Assembly: GCA_039566865.1 (NCBI GenBank)
Contig: CM076961.1
Location: forward strand, 6,781,501-6,845,500
Direction of reading: 5' to 3'
Length of the DNA: 64,000 nt
From: Aurelia coerulea
Lineage: Eukaryota > Cnidaria > Scyphozoa > Semaeostomeae > Ulmaridae
A model generated the notes under the pieces. It worked only from the letters and a program-made list of their open reading frames with translations, ran no database searches and had not been told where the DNA came from. Every line of letters starts with the position of its first letter. The first letter of the stretch is position 1. Position numbers and translations under genes: made by a program. Shown here in pieces: positions 1-11,889 of this stretch.

Positions 1-140
1 TTATTATTATTATTATTTTGTTACTTTGCACCATTGCACTAAGTTTCATCATCATATTTGCAAAATGGACGAGGTTATGGAAGTGAGAGTGCCCTCCCGG
101 TACTGCAAAGGTCCAAAAAGCCCGGCATTGATAGGGTTAA
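1..140. repeat. end of a TTAA-flanked (piggyBac-like) MITE
   Basis: The sequence ends outward in TAGGG followed by TTAA at 137-140. It resembles, in inverse orientation, the segment that starts with TTAA at 1496. TTAA targets with CCC-starting termini are the hallmark of piggyBac-type elements. The rest of this copy lies left of the window. No coding potential is seen. Confidence 0.5.
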
Positions 141-1495
141 ACACCGAGGGAAATAAAGCTTGCAAATAATTGATATTATGTTAGCTGCAGGATCTCTCTG
201 CTCGTGGCAAAATATTTTGATACTCGGATTGGGTTCAAAAGATTTATTGCCATGTTTTGCATAATGCCTCCTCTTGGTTTTGCCGCGCTGACACACATTC
301 AGAATTTTCTTTCATACATCTCATAGTTTTTCAAGTCTTCCAAGTATAAATTTACCAATTACAACATGTGAATTCTTTGTTCAATTCTTGGTGCAGATTT
401 TGACCTGGGTTAAAATAATTACTCTTGGGACATATTTCTCTTAGAATGTTAAGCCGACACACATAGCTGGAGTTTCTCTGTCTGCTTGACCATTTCTCGG
501 CATTGGCTAAAATGGCATATAGTTAAAATCAGACATGGGACCCTTGGACTATAGGCTGGTCATTACCACATGATTGCTTTGAAGAGATGAATTCAGCAGC
601 AAACGGGGAAACTGGCTGAAGGCCTATACCAAAATATCATGTTTACTATTATAAGGAATATCTAATGCAAGTAGAAACCTTTAAAGTTCTTTATCCACTA
701 GTTCTTTAATTTTGCATTTTTGCCATTATTGGAACCACAAATTGCAAGCAAAGAGCTCATTTTCATCAAGAAAGAAGACATTCAAATGTTGCTATAAGCA
801 AAATTAATAAATTTTACAACGCACAAATTTTAAAGCAAGCATAGAGGAAAGATGGCTACAATTTTCCTTGTTGATATGTCCCGTTTATTTCATCAATTTA
901 TTCTGGAAGAGAGCTTCCAGAAGCCATATATTGGTTAAACCAAGCATTTTCTATGAGAGTTGTAAACTATAGACCTGTAGCTCTTATCTGAGTTTAGTAA
1001 AACCTATGTTTAGTAAAAAGCGTTTATGCAATTTTCAGTTGTTCATAAAGTCCTGTGCAGTCTGCTTTTGGTTCTCCTCGTTTAATAATTCATGCCTTGA
1101 TTAGTTCAGCATAATCTATGAAAAAAGATTGGATCTTTTTTATTTCCAGGAAGCCTTTGAAACTGTCAATCACTAAATCCTTCTGAACAAGCCTGAACAT
1201 CATTGTCGTTGAGTTACAGTTCAAGAATAGTTTCAAGTCTTTCCAGAAGAAGTAGTAGTAGAAATCAGCATGTATCTGTACCTGGCCACATTTCCAGTCA
1301 TCTCAGTATTACTTGTGGTTAAGCACAGGGCTAAATCGTTTCTCTAATTCTTTCCGCTCTCTGTATAAATGATCTTTCAATCTCATCAAGCAAATGATCT
1401 TTTTATATATTTGCTGAAGACATAAACATCTAATTTGAATCTAAAACTTCAACAAAACAATGACAAATACCTGGTTAAAGAGGAGCTCAAGCATG
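141..1495. other. no recognisable feature
   Basis: AT-rich sequence between two MITE ends. The frames are short and show no family resemblance, and no RNA gene or repeat unit was recognised. Confidence 0.5.
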
Positions 1496-1640
1496 TTAAC
1501 CCTATTACTACCGGGCTTTTTGGACCCTTGTAGTACCTCAGTAACTTCGTTAATATTGCAGATATGACGATGAAACTTAGTACAATGTTGTAAAAGAACA
1601 ACATCTACACAATACGCTACCTTTTTAATTCTTCATTACA
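1496..1640. repeat. end of a second TTAA-flanked MITE
   Basis: Begins TTAACCCTATTACTACCGGG and for about 110 bases resembles the reverse complement of bases 1-140, so the two copies face outward from the 141-1495 interval. The opposite end was not found nearby, so this copy is probably truncated. Confidence 0.5.
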
Positions 1641-3470
1641 TCCATGACGTCGCAATGATGTCATAATTGAGAAAAATGGCAGTATTTGCTTGCTATTTGC
1701 AATATTGACAATACTAAAATTTGTTTTTTGATAATTTCTTTCATAATACTACTAAAACATACCACAAAGCATCAATGAGTAAAAATTGGCAATATTATAT
1801 CCGTTTAAGCTCATTAATAATATTCATCATTTGTTTACACAGTTGGTCATTCCTTCATTTAAACCCCCCTAATTACTGATGCAAATACTCTACAATGCCT
1901 TAAAATTGATCATAACGATTGATAGAACCAATTTTGGCTATTCAATGTTATCTTATACATTTGGTATTGTTTATATGATGACATCATGAACGTTAAAGTT
2001 GCTGACGTCCTCATACATTGAAAAATATATATCATCTGAAAGCTCTTATCGAGAGCTATCGAATGGTGCTATTCTTAATGAATTAAGATCCTCCTGGCAA
2101 AAGCTAGACTCGCTTCTTTATTTTCTAGCTGACTACGTGCTAAAAAGAGGCTGGTCACGAGTTCGGTATCTACGATATTGATACAAAATTTTAAATTTCA
2201 ATTAACCAATGAAATTTCAGGAGAAGTCACAAAATTTCAGCTCTTTATCTTTTGAACTGACGACACTACATCAAATATAAAGTAATCGAATGTAAAGCTG
2301 GCTAACTATCTCAAGTTAGTTGGTCTTCTTTTGAATCAAAATATTTATTGGAAGTATCTCTTAGTAGGTCATCTTTCGAAAACTTTAGTAAGAGCTTGTG
2401 GTATTTTTCTCAAAAGCAGGCAAGCTTCCTTGCAAATTCTTTGTTTGCCTCGATTCTTCAATATAGAGTCATTGTACATCCTACTAAATTTACCTTCTGA
2501 ATTATCAATATACTTAACTCTACATCCATACTATAATAATATATAATAATAATAACCATTAAACCATTATGCATTATACAAATAATGTTGTTAGAGTTTT
2601 AATTTTCCAGCTACTTCTATACTTCTGACTTAAAAAGTTTAAGTTTCATGATTTATTTTGAGTTGAAGATGAAGTTGCTTGTATCTGTTTTCTGTTTTTC
2701 ACAAATCTTTCGAAATTGATCAGATAATCATCAATATGATTCAAGGCAGACTTGCAAGGATGATATTTTCACGACACATTGCAATATCTTGAAAGATCAA
2801 CACTGGTGCTCTATCTTGGAACAATATTCCATTTAACATTAGGCCATGTCCCTCAGTCATATGCTCCTTTGCTAACTAAATTTACACCTGTTCTCCACAA
2901 ACTAGCAATTCCAAATTGTTCGTTTTGTGCATCAGTCAGCCTATATGTAGTTATTCAAGATGCTTCAAATCTAATGATAGGTTTCTACCATAGGTGATGC
3001 AAGAGTTCTTCCTTAAAGAACGTCTTTTTCGTGCAATTTCATCGATTTTCAAAAGCCCGTTTGTCTTATTGTTTACAGATGCTGTAATATTATTAAATTA
3101 ATGTTAGTTTAAAAAGTTTGCTTATGTCATTGAATTTCAAAATGAAACTGAACTGAACTTAACTTATCTGGAGAAGTTATATCTGAAAGTTTGTGTGGTT
3201 TTACATCTGTTACACTGACGTCAGCACTGAGCCACCTTAAACGAACAACAAGGCCAAAACCGTCACCTTCTTTGCATCATGGTATTTCTACTTTGACCAA
3301 CTGCTAAGTCTAACATTTGGGGCCCTGCAGATTAAGGGTGGGGTACAATGTAGCCCTTCTTCCTAACGTTCCAAAAAGCCAAGCCTAGATAACTTATCAC
3401 AAAAATTATATAAATATCTCATTCAGAATTGAGCAAAGCAAAGTAACAGAAACGATGTCCATTGTTTTGA
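1641..3470. other. unassigned AT-rich sequence
   Basis: Only short open frames without recognisable family motifs. It may include decayed 5' sequence of the LINE that becomes recognisable from about 3480, but I cannot show this. Confidence 0.35.
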
Positions 3471-3479
3471 TATGTTAAA

Positions 3480-5350
3480 TCTCTTTCTTGCACTTCTGTC
3501 TGGTGGCATTGCCTCTGTCGTATTAAGCATAAAAATAAGGCAGATTTCCACCTTTAAAACAATTGAACTGCTGCAGATCAGGGATGCATTTGCGAAGGTA
3601 AAGACAGCCAAGTGTCTTGGGGTGGGGTTGACAACGTTTTTAGCTACTTCCTGAAATTAGCTATGCCATTAATTGAAACCTCCTTTGCTCTTTTGTTTGA
3701 CACTTTCGCTGAAGCAAGCCAGTTTCCAGACTCATGGAAAGTAGGTAGAGTTACTCCACTCTACAAAAATGAAGCTAAGACTGAAAAGTTAAACTATCGC
3801 TCAACATCGGTGCAGCCCGGTATCTCAATGCTCTCTGAGAAACTTGTTTTTTGACCATTGGTACCAGTATATGCAGGAAAATGGTCTGTTCTGAGGAAAA
3901 AAATCTGAATTGTTGTGCCTTTGACCACTGTAACATATCTGCTCGAAAATACTGATGACCCGTACAGTGAGCTGGATTTGGGACAGTTTGTGGGCCTGGT
4001 ATTAGTGAACCTAAATGCCTTTGACACTGTTGATCATGAAATTCTTTGCTTGAAGCTTGAGCTTTTATATTGTATTAGAAATTGAGAGCTTTCTTGGTTT
4101 ACATCCTACCTTTCAGGGCATAACGAGTTTTGCAGGGTCAACGGTATTCATTCAGAAATTGTGGACCTTGAAACTAGTGTGCCTCAAGGCTCATGTCTTG
4201 GCCTTGATCGATGACCTCTCACAGACAGGCTGTCCAATATTCAGTTGTGTCTACGTATGCTGATGAATGATACCAGTCTGTGCTATCGATCCTTGATATT
4301 ACTCAGCTGAATGAGACTATTAACAGTGATCTCACTTTGGCCACGTGGGTAGACATAGTTGTTGCTCTCCGTGAGTCTTGTCCTAGTAGCAGAGCAGAGT
4401 AGCTTATCATTAGAGCAATTCAGTAATCATGTTTTGTAAATTTTTTCAGAAGGTATACAAATGTTCTCACTGAACTGGACATTTGGCTGCAAGGCAAGGA
4501 ACTTACTCTGAATGTTGCTAGAACTCATTCCAAGCTTGTTTGCATTAAACAAAATCATTACATGTTCAAAAGTCCTAAATAAGGATTTGGATTTTTAAAT
4601 TGGCAACAAAGAGCTTGAAGTAATCCAAATAACCGAATACCTTTACCTATAGATATACAGCTCTCTTGATTGAAGAACAAAAACTAATCAGAGCAATTTC
4701 CACTAAAGTTTCCAGAGCTGTCAGCTTCTTGAAATATGCCAAGTCGTTCCTGCTAAAGGAAGCATTGAAATCTTCTACACACGTAGAGAGGAGCCCCACT
4801 TTCGATATTTCAGCTCTGTATGGACTTGCGATGGTTCAATGGAAATTAAACAGTTGCAAAGACTTCAAAATCGCTCCGCTAGAATAACAAATAGAAGCTT
4901 TGATGCCCCAAGCAGACCACTTATCCAAGAGCCTGGATGGAAGACAATTGAAGAGCTTATAAATTGTGAAACTAAAACAATGGTTTTTAAATCCTTGCAT
5001 GAGTTGGCTCCAGAATACCTACGTAGCATTTTCATCCTTAACTCTCATTATGCTCCCCACATCACAAACGATGTGCTTCATACATCCTTCACACATCCGT
5101 CGTATTACAGCGACAAACCTGAAACTGACCAAGATAAAGTCAGCCAATGGGCAAAAATATTTTTCTTATGGAAGATCTAAATTGTGGAATACCCCCTCAG
5201 CTTGGTCTAAGCAGGCATCTTCACTAATATATAGTTTTGAACATTCTATTTAGAGATGTATACTGCATAATTTGCAATTTCTATGGATAGGGTCAGATAG
5301 AGGCCTCCTTGAAAATCAGCTCTACTGAAGGGCAACCCTCAAAATATGAA
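3480..5350 (+). mobile_element. decayed non-LTR retrotransposon (CR1/L2/Jockey-type LINE), reverse transcriptase region
   Basis: Read across several frames this is a LINE reverse transcriptase. Visible segments are the N-terminal RT part with FPDSWKVGRVTPLYKN (about 3720-3770), the conserved PQGS block (near 4180), a remnant of the YADD active site (near 4255), and the C-terminal domain with LQRLQNRSARITN and a GWKTIEEL block (about 4840-4970). Stops and frameshifts interrupt it throughout, and its active site is damaged, so it cannot code for a working enzyme. The last part before 5350 has the short GAAGGGCAACCCTC tail followed by AAATATGAAATATG, which recurs at 14018-14110. It lies upstream of the methyltransferase gene and has the same orientation. 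Subfamily is not resolved. Confidence 0.75.
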
Positions 5351-5394
5351 ATATGAAAATGTAAGCCGGCACTTCAACAAGACATTTGTACCAT

Positions 5395-5480
5395 TATTAG
5401 TATCATTGAGGGACCGTTATGGAAACAAGGTCGCACTGACCTTTTAATACTATCCCTGCCATTTTAAACTGGGGGTGTCT
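5395..5480 (+). repeat. LINE 3'-end fragment (shared tail)
   Basis: About 80 bases with a core of CTATCCCTGCCATTTTAA that recurs at 60121-60195 and, in reverse, at about 41430-41510 and 63780-63860. The reversed copies sit beside LINE C-terminal coding remnants, so this is most likely the 3' end of a LINE family. Confidence 0.55.
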
Positions 5481-5502
5481 TCAAATCACACAAAACGCTT
5501 TA

Positions 5503-6590
5503 TATACACTTACCTCACATAAGTATTGCACCACCTTACCCAAAATGGCGCCCGAAAGTGTCTTTCAGCCCAATCAACAAAATTTGCATAACAAAAGCAT
5601 CAGCATTTAAGGGTTTCTCTACCGGGTGTTTCGACAGGAAAATAATTGTTAATTCATTTGCTTTTCATTCATAAGTAAAATGAAACGTTATTTTGTTGTT
5701 TTCTTTGATAAATTAGCAAAAACCTCTGGACAACACTGAGCAAGATTTTGGCAGCATAGCTGGAGGAGTAGGCCAAAGCAAAATGAGAAACGAATAGATA
5801 TCTGGGGCAAAGATAACAACATTTTAGTGTTTTCAAATTAGGATTCTACAAACTTTCTCGCTACGAAAAACTTTTCCACTTTGAATGTGATAAAAGAAGA
5901 AATTTCAAATAAATAACAAGGCCGTCATTCAATGTAGATGAACTTGAATTTCTCTAAGAAGGAGTAAACGTTCAAAAAAACATGCTCCAGTCACTTGTTA
6001 AATTTAAATATTACCTTCAAACTAAATTAAACAGTAGCGACTTTATTAAGCACATCAAAATCCACATATTTAAGTGTCAACCACTTGCGTAAAGTCTTCC
6101 TGGAAGCAAAATTCATGTTAATGTGATAAAAGTGATATCAAGGATATTCTTACCTTGGAATGGTTTCTTTCCGTTTTCCCTTTGCGTTTATCCTTCTTGC
6201 ATTCCTCACGGAAAACTTTTGTCATAGCGATAAAGTTCGTAGAATCCTAATTTGAAAACACTAAAATGTTGTTATCTTTGCCCCCAGATATCTATCCGTT
6301 TCTCATTTTGCTTTGGCCTACTCCTCCAGCTATGCTGCCAAAATCTTGCTCAGTGTTGTCCAGAGGTTTTTGCTAATTTATCAAAGAAACCAACAAAATA
6401 ACATTTCATTTTACTTATGAATGAAAAGCAAATGAATTAACAATTATTTTCCTGTCGAAGCACCCGGTAGAGAAACCCTTAAATGCTGATGCTTTTGTTA
6501 TGCAAATTTTGTTGATTGGGCTGAAAGACACTTTCGGGCGCCATTTTGGGTAAGGTGGTGCAATACTTATGTGAGGTAAGTGTATTTACA
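5503..6590. mobile_element. long-TIR foldback element (about 1.1 kb)
   Basis: Two arms of roughly 370 bases (about 5503-5877 and 6222-6590) are near-identical reverse complements around a 340-base spacer. The ends read CACTTACCTCACATAAG and its inverse, with TA directly outside each end, which suggests a TA target duplication. No coding capacity is visible, so it is a non-autonomous MITE/foldback. Some arm differences (short indels, TTGTTGTTTTC versus TTGTTGGTTTC) show moderate age. Confidence 0.8.
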
Positions 6591-6599
6591 ATATAGTGT

Positions 6600-8290
6600 A
6601 CCTTTGTAATTAGATTATTTCTTCTAAATGTATGTTAAATTTCTTGTTTCTAACTTTGGTTTGTTTCTCTTAGATAAGTGGTCGCACTGTAAATACTGTC
6701 TTTCATTAGGAATACAAGTTCTTGGAGATGAGTTTCACTTGTCATATGATGTGCGCACAGTTTCAAGAGGACAGGAAATGCCTTGGCCGAAATAGCCAAT
6801 GTATACCCACATTTTAATCAGCTTATCGTGTGGAATAAAGTTATCTGGTTATTTAGTCAAGATGACAAGCACAGTTTAAATTTGGTAGCAACCTTCTTGT
6901 TAAAATGTTCCAAGCTAAAATCTTGAATCTTTCTTGCAATAAAGCAGCAAAGCTGAAATTTGAATGTTGCTTGCAATAAGCGAGCACCATTTAGTGTGCC
7001 TTCTCATTGTTGTAACTGACATTTGTTTATCAGGACAATTTATATTTTTGTAATTAACTTTATACTTTGGTAGCTTAGTTAAACTTATAGTTATGTTATT
7101 TTTGTAATCAGGTTAGAGGCTGTCTTGGCCTATATTCCTTTATTATAAAAATAATGGCAAAATATTACATACATGCATCTATACAGACGTATACCTGGAA
7201 GCTCCATCTCATGCGGGTTGGGGATTCCCCTGAGGTAATTGATCAATTCCAGTGGTGGTTGGGTTAGATTTGCTTGGATCCATCAATTGACAGTCTGTTT
7301 TCTTAATTTTCTAGCAACTTCATATCTTACTGATACATCAAAGGTATTGCATCTTTATTATAATTGTATGGGGCAGGGACTTACCACTTCCCCATGCAAA
7401 TATACTGTAATTGAAAATGTCTATCTATAAAATGGGGGAAATGAATGAAAAAGGGAACTTATTCAAATTTTTGCAAGTTACTCAAATATCTTCCCCTTCA
7501 TGGAATTTTCTTGAACGAGAGGCTGGTATTTTAAAAGGTGGTGCTCCAGATGGGGGCAAGGGCAACAGCTCTTGCAGCAAAGATATACCAAAATCTGGCA
7601 GCAAGATGAAAAAGCATTACCTGATGCTAAAGTTGCCTTGCAAATGTGGCAAATGTAAACTTATTTCATATTTCAGATGCCAAATTTATGAAATGTAGTA
7701 ACTGACTTTGAAAGACTTCTTTGTTTAAAATATTAACTTCTATTTCAATTGCAATAATTGTTACTAAGACAAAATTACCCATACAATTATGAGCATTTTT
7801 GCAATATAGTTTGACAACTTTTGAAAGGCTTTGTGAGCGTTGCATCTCAAGGATCGATCAGTGAGATAAAAGCCTCACACTACAGAACCTGGTACAATTA
7901 AATATCACATCAGTGGCATGTGTGAGATTGTGCACCCAGCAGGGGGACGCCCTATTAGTACGTTAGTGGGGGGGGGGGGAGTCATACATTTTTGGGTTTC
8001 TGAAACGTTGTGTAGTATACCTTTGGGTATGCTATTTGGTACAAAATCAGTACATTTTTGGCGTCACAGATGTGAAAAATTTGACAAGGTGTGTGCTAAG
8101 CCGGGCTGTCACCAAATATTACAGTGCAGTTGTTGAAAAAGCTGTAAAACCTCTGGGGGGTAAAAATGTCATAAGTTTAGTATATTTTTGGGTTTTCAAA
8201 AATATGCTGTGTCTGACCCCCCGTCACATCCAAAGGAGTGGCCCCCTTGGGAGTGTGCAGCAGCAAGAGCATTATGAACACGTATCTATT
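6600..8290. other. upstream region without recognised gene
   Basis: No family-level coding similarity was seen. There is a G-run near 7970 and a short phrase built on TTTTTGGG that recurs loosely between 7980 and 8200. This is the proximal 5' flank of the methyltransferase gene. Confidence 0.4.
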
Positions 8291-8294
8291 GGTC

Positions 8295-8504
8295 AATGAC
8301 GTCACTCATCAGAGGTAAATGTGCAACAGGGCACCATGTTTGGATAGCCTCGTTTCGATGCAAATAGCCTCTGAGATTTTCCCGCCAATCTGCGAAGTGA
8401 AGAACGCCTTTCACCACATGGAAGTCTGTTTCATGGCGCCAAAAGCATAAATTTGGATTTATTCACAATGTAACGAGTATTTAAACTTTTAAAGCTTCCG
8501 TGCC
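8295..8504 (+). promoter_or_regulatory. putative promoter / 5' UTR of the SUV39H-type gene
   Basis: Directly upstream of the first coding exon are a CRE-like TGACGTCA (about 8297) and a compact TTTTCCCGCCAAT block (about 8375-8390), which combines an E2F-like site (TTTCCCGCC) with a CCAAT box. E2F and CCAAT sites are common at cell-cycle and chromatin genes. An in-frame TAA at 8490-8492 precedes the ATG. The transcription start cannot be placed from sequence alone. Confidence 0.4.
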
Positions 8505-9005
8505 ATGTCTGCCACTCCAAAAAATCGACGTACGGTTAATAGAACTCGTGTTAAAGGAAGGAAGCAACCATCTCGAGCAAGGAAGCATGCCATAAATGGC
8601 CTGACAGTCAATGGCATCAAAAAGTTGAGTCCAACAAGTCTCACAAGTCCACCAGCCCTTCGAGATTTTGTAATCGAATTAGAGAGCGTCGAGCAGCTAG
8701 CTGTGAAGTACAGAGGGAAATACAAGCTTGACCTCAGAGGATTTGGCTTCTTTCCAAAGAAGAAGACTAATTTTACCAGATGTGCACATACGAAAAGCCT
8801 CGAAGATTATCTGCTCGGCTGGGAGGAAGATTTGAATGAGAAGAGCAAGCATGAACCTACGATAAGAGTAGAAAATCTTGTGGATGAATGTTTCCCTCCT
8901 CAAAATTTTGAGTTTGTTTTGGAAAATGTTGCAAGCGAGGACCTCAAGGAAATGTTTGACACCAAGTATCTGATTGGCTGTAGCTGTACTAGATGTTCAT
9001 CGAAA
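8505..9005 (+). CDS. SUV39H1-like: SUV39H-type histone H3K9 methyltransferase, exon 1 (chromo-like region and start of pre-SET)
   Basis: First coding exon of a 385-residue protein that methylates histone H3 lysine 9 in heterochromatin. The ATG at 8505 is the first after an in-frame stop at 8490. Residues 1-50 are basic (RTVNRTRVKGRKQPSRARK). Residues 55-103 look like a diverged chromodomain: KYKLDLRGF aligns with the family's EYLVKWKGW strand and TNFTR with NTWEP, but the first cage tryptophan is leucine. Residues 100-140 (GWEEDLNEK, TIRVENLVDECFPP) match the linker and pre-SET start of SUV39H proteins. The first three pre-SET zinc cysteines are C159, C161 and C164. The exon ends after a whole codon at a consensus GTAAGT donor (9006). 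Reading past it gives only three more codons (VSL). The family assignment is very safe; a one-to-one gene name is an inference. Confidence 0.93.
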
Positions 9006-9201
9006 GTAAGTTTGTAGTTATTTTGAAATATGTTGTGGTCTAGAAGTTGTTTGAAATATGTCGAAATACGATGTGTCTGGGGCCCGGGGAGGGTAAGTAG
9101 ATTGTAGTAAATTTTCCGACCAGGAAGGACCATTTTGCAAAGCATCATTTTCTTGCACCCGGTATCAAAAGAAGGCAGTTTTTCTTGAGCTGCTTGTCAA
9201 A

Positions 9202-9777
9202 ATATACCTAGGAATCAAAGGTTTCTACCAATTTTTGCTTGTGGCCCACAGCCAAAACCTCCAAAGCCTCATTTTCACTGGCCAATCAGATGGCAAACAG
9301 CGAAGAAGACAAAGGAAACACAAAGATTTTTTCTAAATTCTACCTACCTTCAATGATACGCAACCAGGACAAAAAGACTGCTTGAAATTTCCAAATTTTT
9401 TTGAAGAAATCTTCTCTTCAAATGCTTGGGTACTTACAAGTTTGGATGCCGGTTAAAACATATCCATGTTTGGCGAAATGGCCTTATCGGTTTCTGTGTG
9501 AATTGGAGAGGCCATAATTCCGCCAAACCTGGAGATATTCTAACGGATTCAAAATTGTGTACCCAAACATGTGGAGAGTAGATCTCTTAAAAAAAAATTG
9601 GGAAATTTCAAGCAGTTGTTTGTCCTGGTTGCGTTTTATGAAGGTATGTAAAATTTAGAAAAAGCTTCACAGGTTTCTTTTGCCTTCTTCGCTTATTTGC
9701 CATGTGATTGTTCCATGAAGAAAGCTCTTTCAAGGTTCTAGCCATGGGCCACAGAGCCATTTGATTCCTATACTATC
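9202..9777. mobile_element. foldback MITE in intron 1
   Basis: A near-complete palindrome. The arms (about 9202-9490 and 9495-9777) are imperfect reverse complements meeting around GGCGAAATGGCC / GGCCATAATTCCGCC. The outer ends read CTAGGAATCAAA and TTTGATTCCTA. It has no coding capacity. Confidence 0.7.
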
Positions 9778-9789
9778 CAAACATGCAGA

Positions 9790-11090
9790 AATAGGATTAG
9801 TTGTTAGATTGGTGCTATTTTTATGTTTGGAGTGGGGTCACACCTCCAGTGTATGTAATTCATATAACATAATTTAACTGGTAATTGTCACCACTTAGAA
9901 ATTGCATGCATATATACATACATACATACATACATACATAATTTGTATTATACAGGTTATCTTAAGGCAGCTTAGGTAGCTGATGTGGACCTGTTTTCTA
10001 CTTTGTCTATTAATTACTAAAAAACACTTTATGGAAAATAGCCCTATATAAAACATATCTATTCACCCTTGTTTAAAATACTGATAGCAAGAGTCAGTTG
10101 TGCAAACCTATGACTGATAAGAAGAGGAGTTTGAAAAAATGAAATTGTAATATATTTGTCCAACACTAAAACCTTGGTTCTTCTTTGTCTCTTTGCCAGG
10201 GACACATTTAGCGTGAGTTCCATGAGTTTGAGAACATAGTCAAGATTTCATAAATTTGTCTCTGATAATATAATTATGATAATTATGTAAATGAAATCTG
10301 TGATGAAAAGAATAATATAAAATTTCAGAATCTTTTTGATCGCTCTATCATGGCATTCTGTGTGAAAAAGATTTGTTGTCAGGCTCCAAGTTTCGCAAAT
10401 TTCAGCACAATGCATACTGCCTGAAGGACCCTCTGACCACTGCGGAGGCCCTTACAAAAAGTAGCTCCTGGCTGAGATATCTCTATGTTTTGTTGTTTGC
10501 TTTAAATGTTTGGAACTGAGACCTTAGTATTGTTTGGAATGTTCGGAACTGAGAGGCTGAAAAAAAATTCTGAGAATTTGTGTGGGTAATGGTAGCAAAT
10601 TCGCAAGGAAAAGAACAAAGGTAAGATATCTGAATGTAATTCTCTTTGATAACGCAGCAAAATTGAGTATTCCGCTGAAAGCTTAGAAGAATTTGGAATC
10701 TTCTTTTTGTAGATTTACAAACTAGGCTCCTGTATGTGTCAATAAGGCAAAATATGGCTGGATGAAGCAGAAGCATTTGAGATAAACTTATAATAGGTTT
10801 CGTAGGATGCCGGATTTTGTCATTTCAAAATTTGTTCAGGTTATTAATTAATTAAGAAAAATTTGATAACATTCCCCCCAAGTTTTCGGCTCGCTTTGCT
10901 CGCCTTCGGTCTCATCAGGGGAACTCATTCAAAAATCCGACTAAATCCGGCCCGGTTTGTCTCTTTCAAAGTGTTGGACATGCTCTCCAGCCCGCGATCA
11001 TGTAATAAATTCACTACAAATTGGCCTAAAAGCGCATTATTTCAGAGAAAAAGTGCATTACTCAATTGGAGTATGGACATTTTGCTATTT
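9790..11090. other. intron sequence with a CATA microsatellite
   Basis: Contains (CATA)n at about 9913-9940. Otherwise no recognised repeat or coding family. Confidence 0.4.
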
Positions 11091-11091
11091 T

Positions 11092-11483
11092 TAAGGGTCT
11101 GTTCACATAAAAGTTTTCAGCCCAGGCTGAAATCTCAGCCCACTTACTCAAGGTGAAACTTCATCCCTCCATGGTCAAAAGGTTGTAAATATCAGTTTGC
11201 TATAACATGGAAAATGTTTTTCCCTTGGCTGAAATTTGCCTCTGGGCTGAAATTACATCTCATCTTGCGCTAACCGAGATGAAACGTTAATCCATTAATT
11301 AGCATGTTAATCCCCATGGTTTTATATGATCCGCACCCATGTAATTGCAAATATTTTTTCAGCCCTTGCTGAATAATCAATAATGAATCCTTTGTCTACT
11401 TTTGGTGCCAGACAGATTTTCAGCCTGGGCTGAAAGTCTCCATGTAATTGCCGAGTTGAAAACTCCCCAGTAAACAGGCCCTA
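11092..11483. mobile_element. small TIR MITE (AGGGCCTGTT-type ends)
   Basis: Starts AGGGTCTGTTCACAT and ends with the inverse of AGGGCCTGTTTACTGG. Subterminal TTTTCAGCC(C/T)(A/G)GGCTGAAA palindromes occur at both ends. About 390 bases, no ORF. The superfamily is unclear because no clean target duplication was seen. Confidence 0.6.
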
Positions 11484-11889
11484 AACACACAAAGTTTGAA
11501 TTCACTTGTTTATTGACTGATGTTGGCTATGGAAAGGATTCTTGGCTGTCAAGTTTCAATTTGCTCAGAAAAGATGATCAGCTTTGCCTCAAGTTCTTGT
11601 TAAATTACCAGGAAAGCACATTGATTTACTGTCTTTTTTATGTAAACAAGGAGTGTTTGTTTGTTGTCCACAGACTGGAGGTGTCCGCAGACTTAAAGTA
11701 CTGTATGACCCTATAGTTTTCACCAGTTTGTTCTAGAGTTTGCTATTGTTTGGAGGAACAATTCTGGAGGGGTGGTGAAACAAAATGTGTACAAATCTGT
11801 ACAAATCAAGCTAAGTACTCCCTGGGTGTATAGCCCAGATTTGATCCTTCTGCATACTTATACGAGAGAGGCAACCATTAGCAGTTCTC

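Noticed and set aside
8489..8903. Minus-strand frames across exon 1
   Set aside because: Shadows of the strongly supported plus-strand exon, with no family resemblance.
9006..9017. Extension of the methyltransferase exon 1 frame beyond 9005
   Set aside because: A consensus GTAAGT follows a codon boundary and exon 2 continues the cysteine pattern exactly; the read-through adds only three residues and stops.
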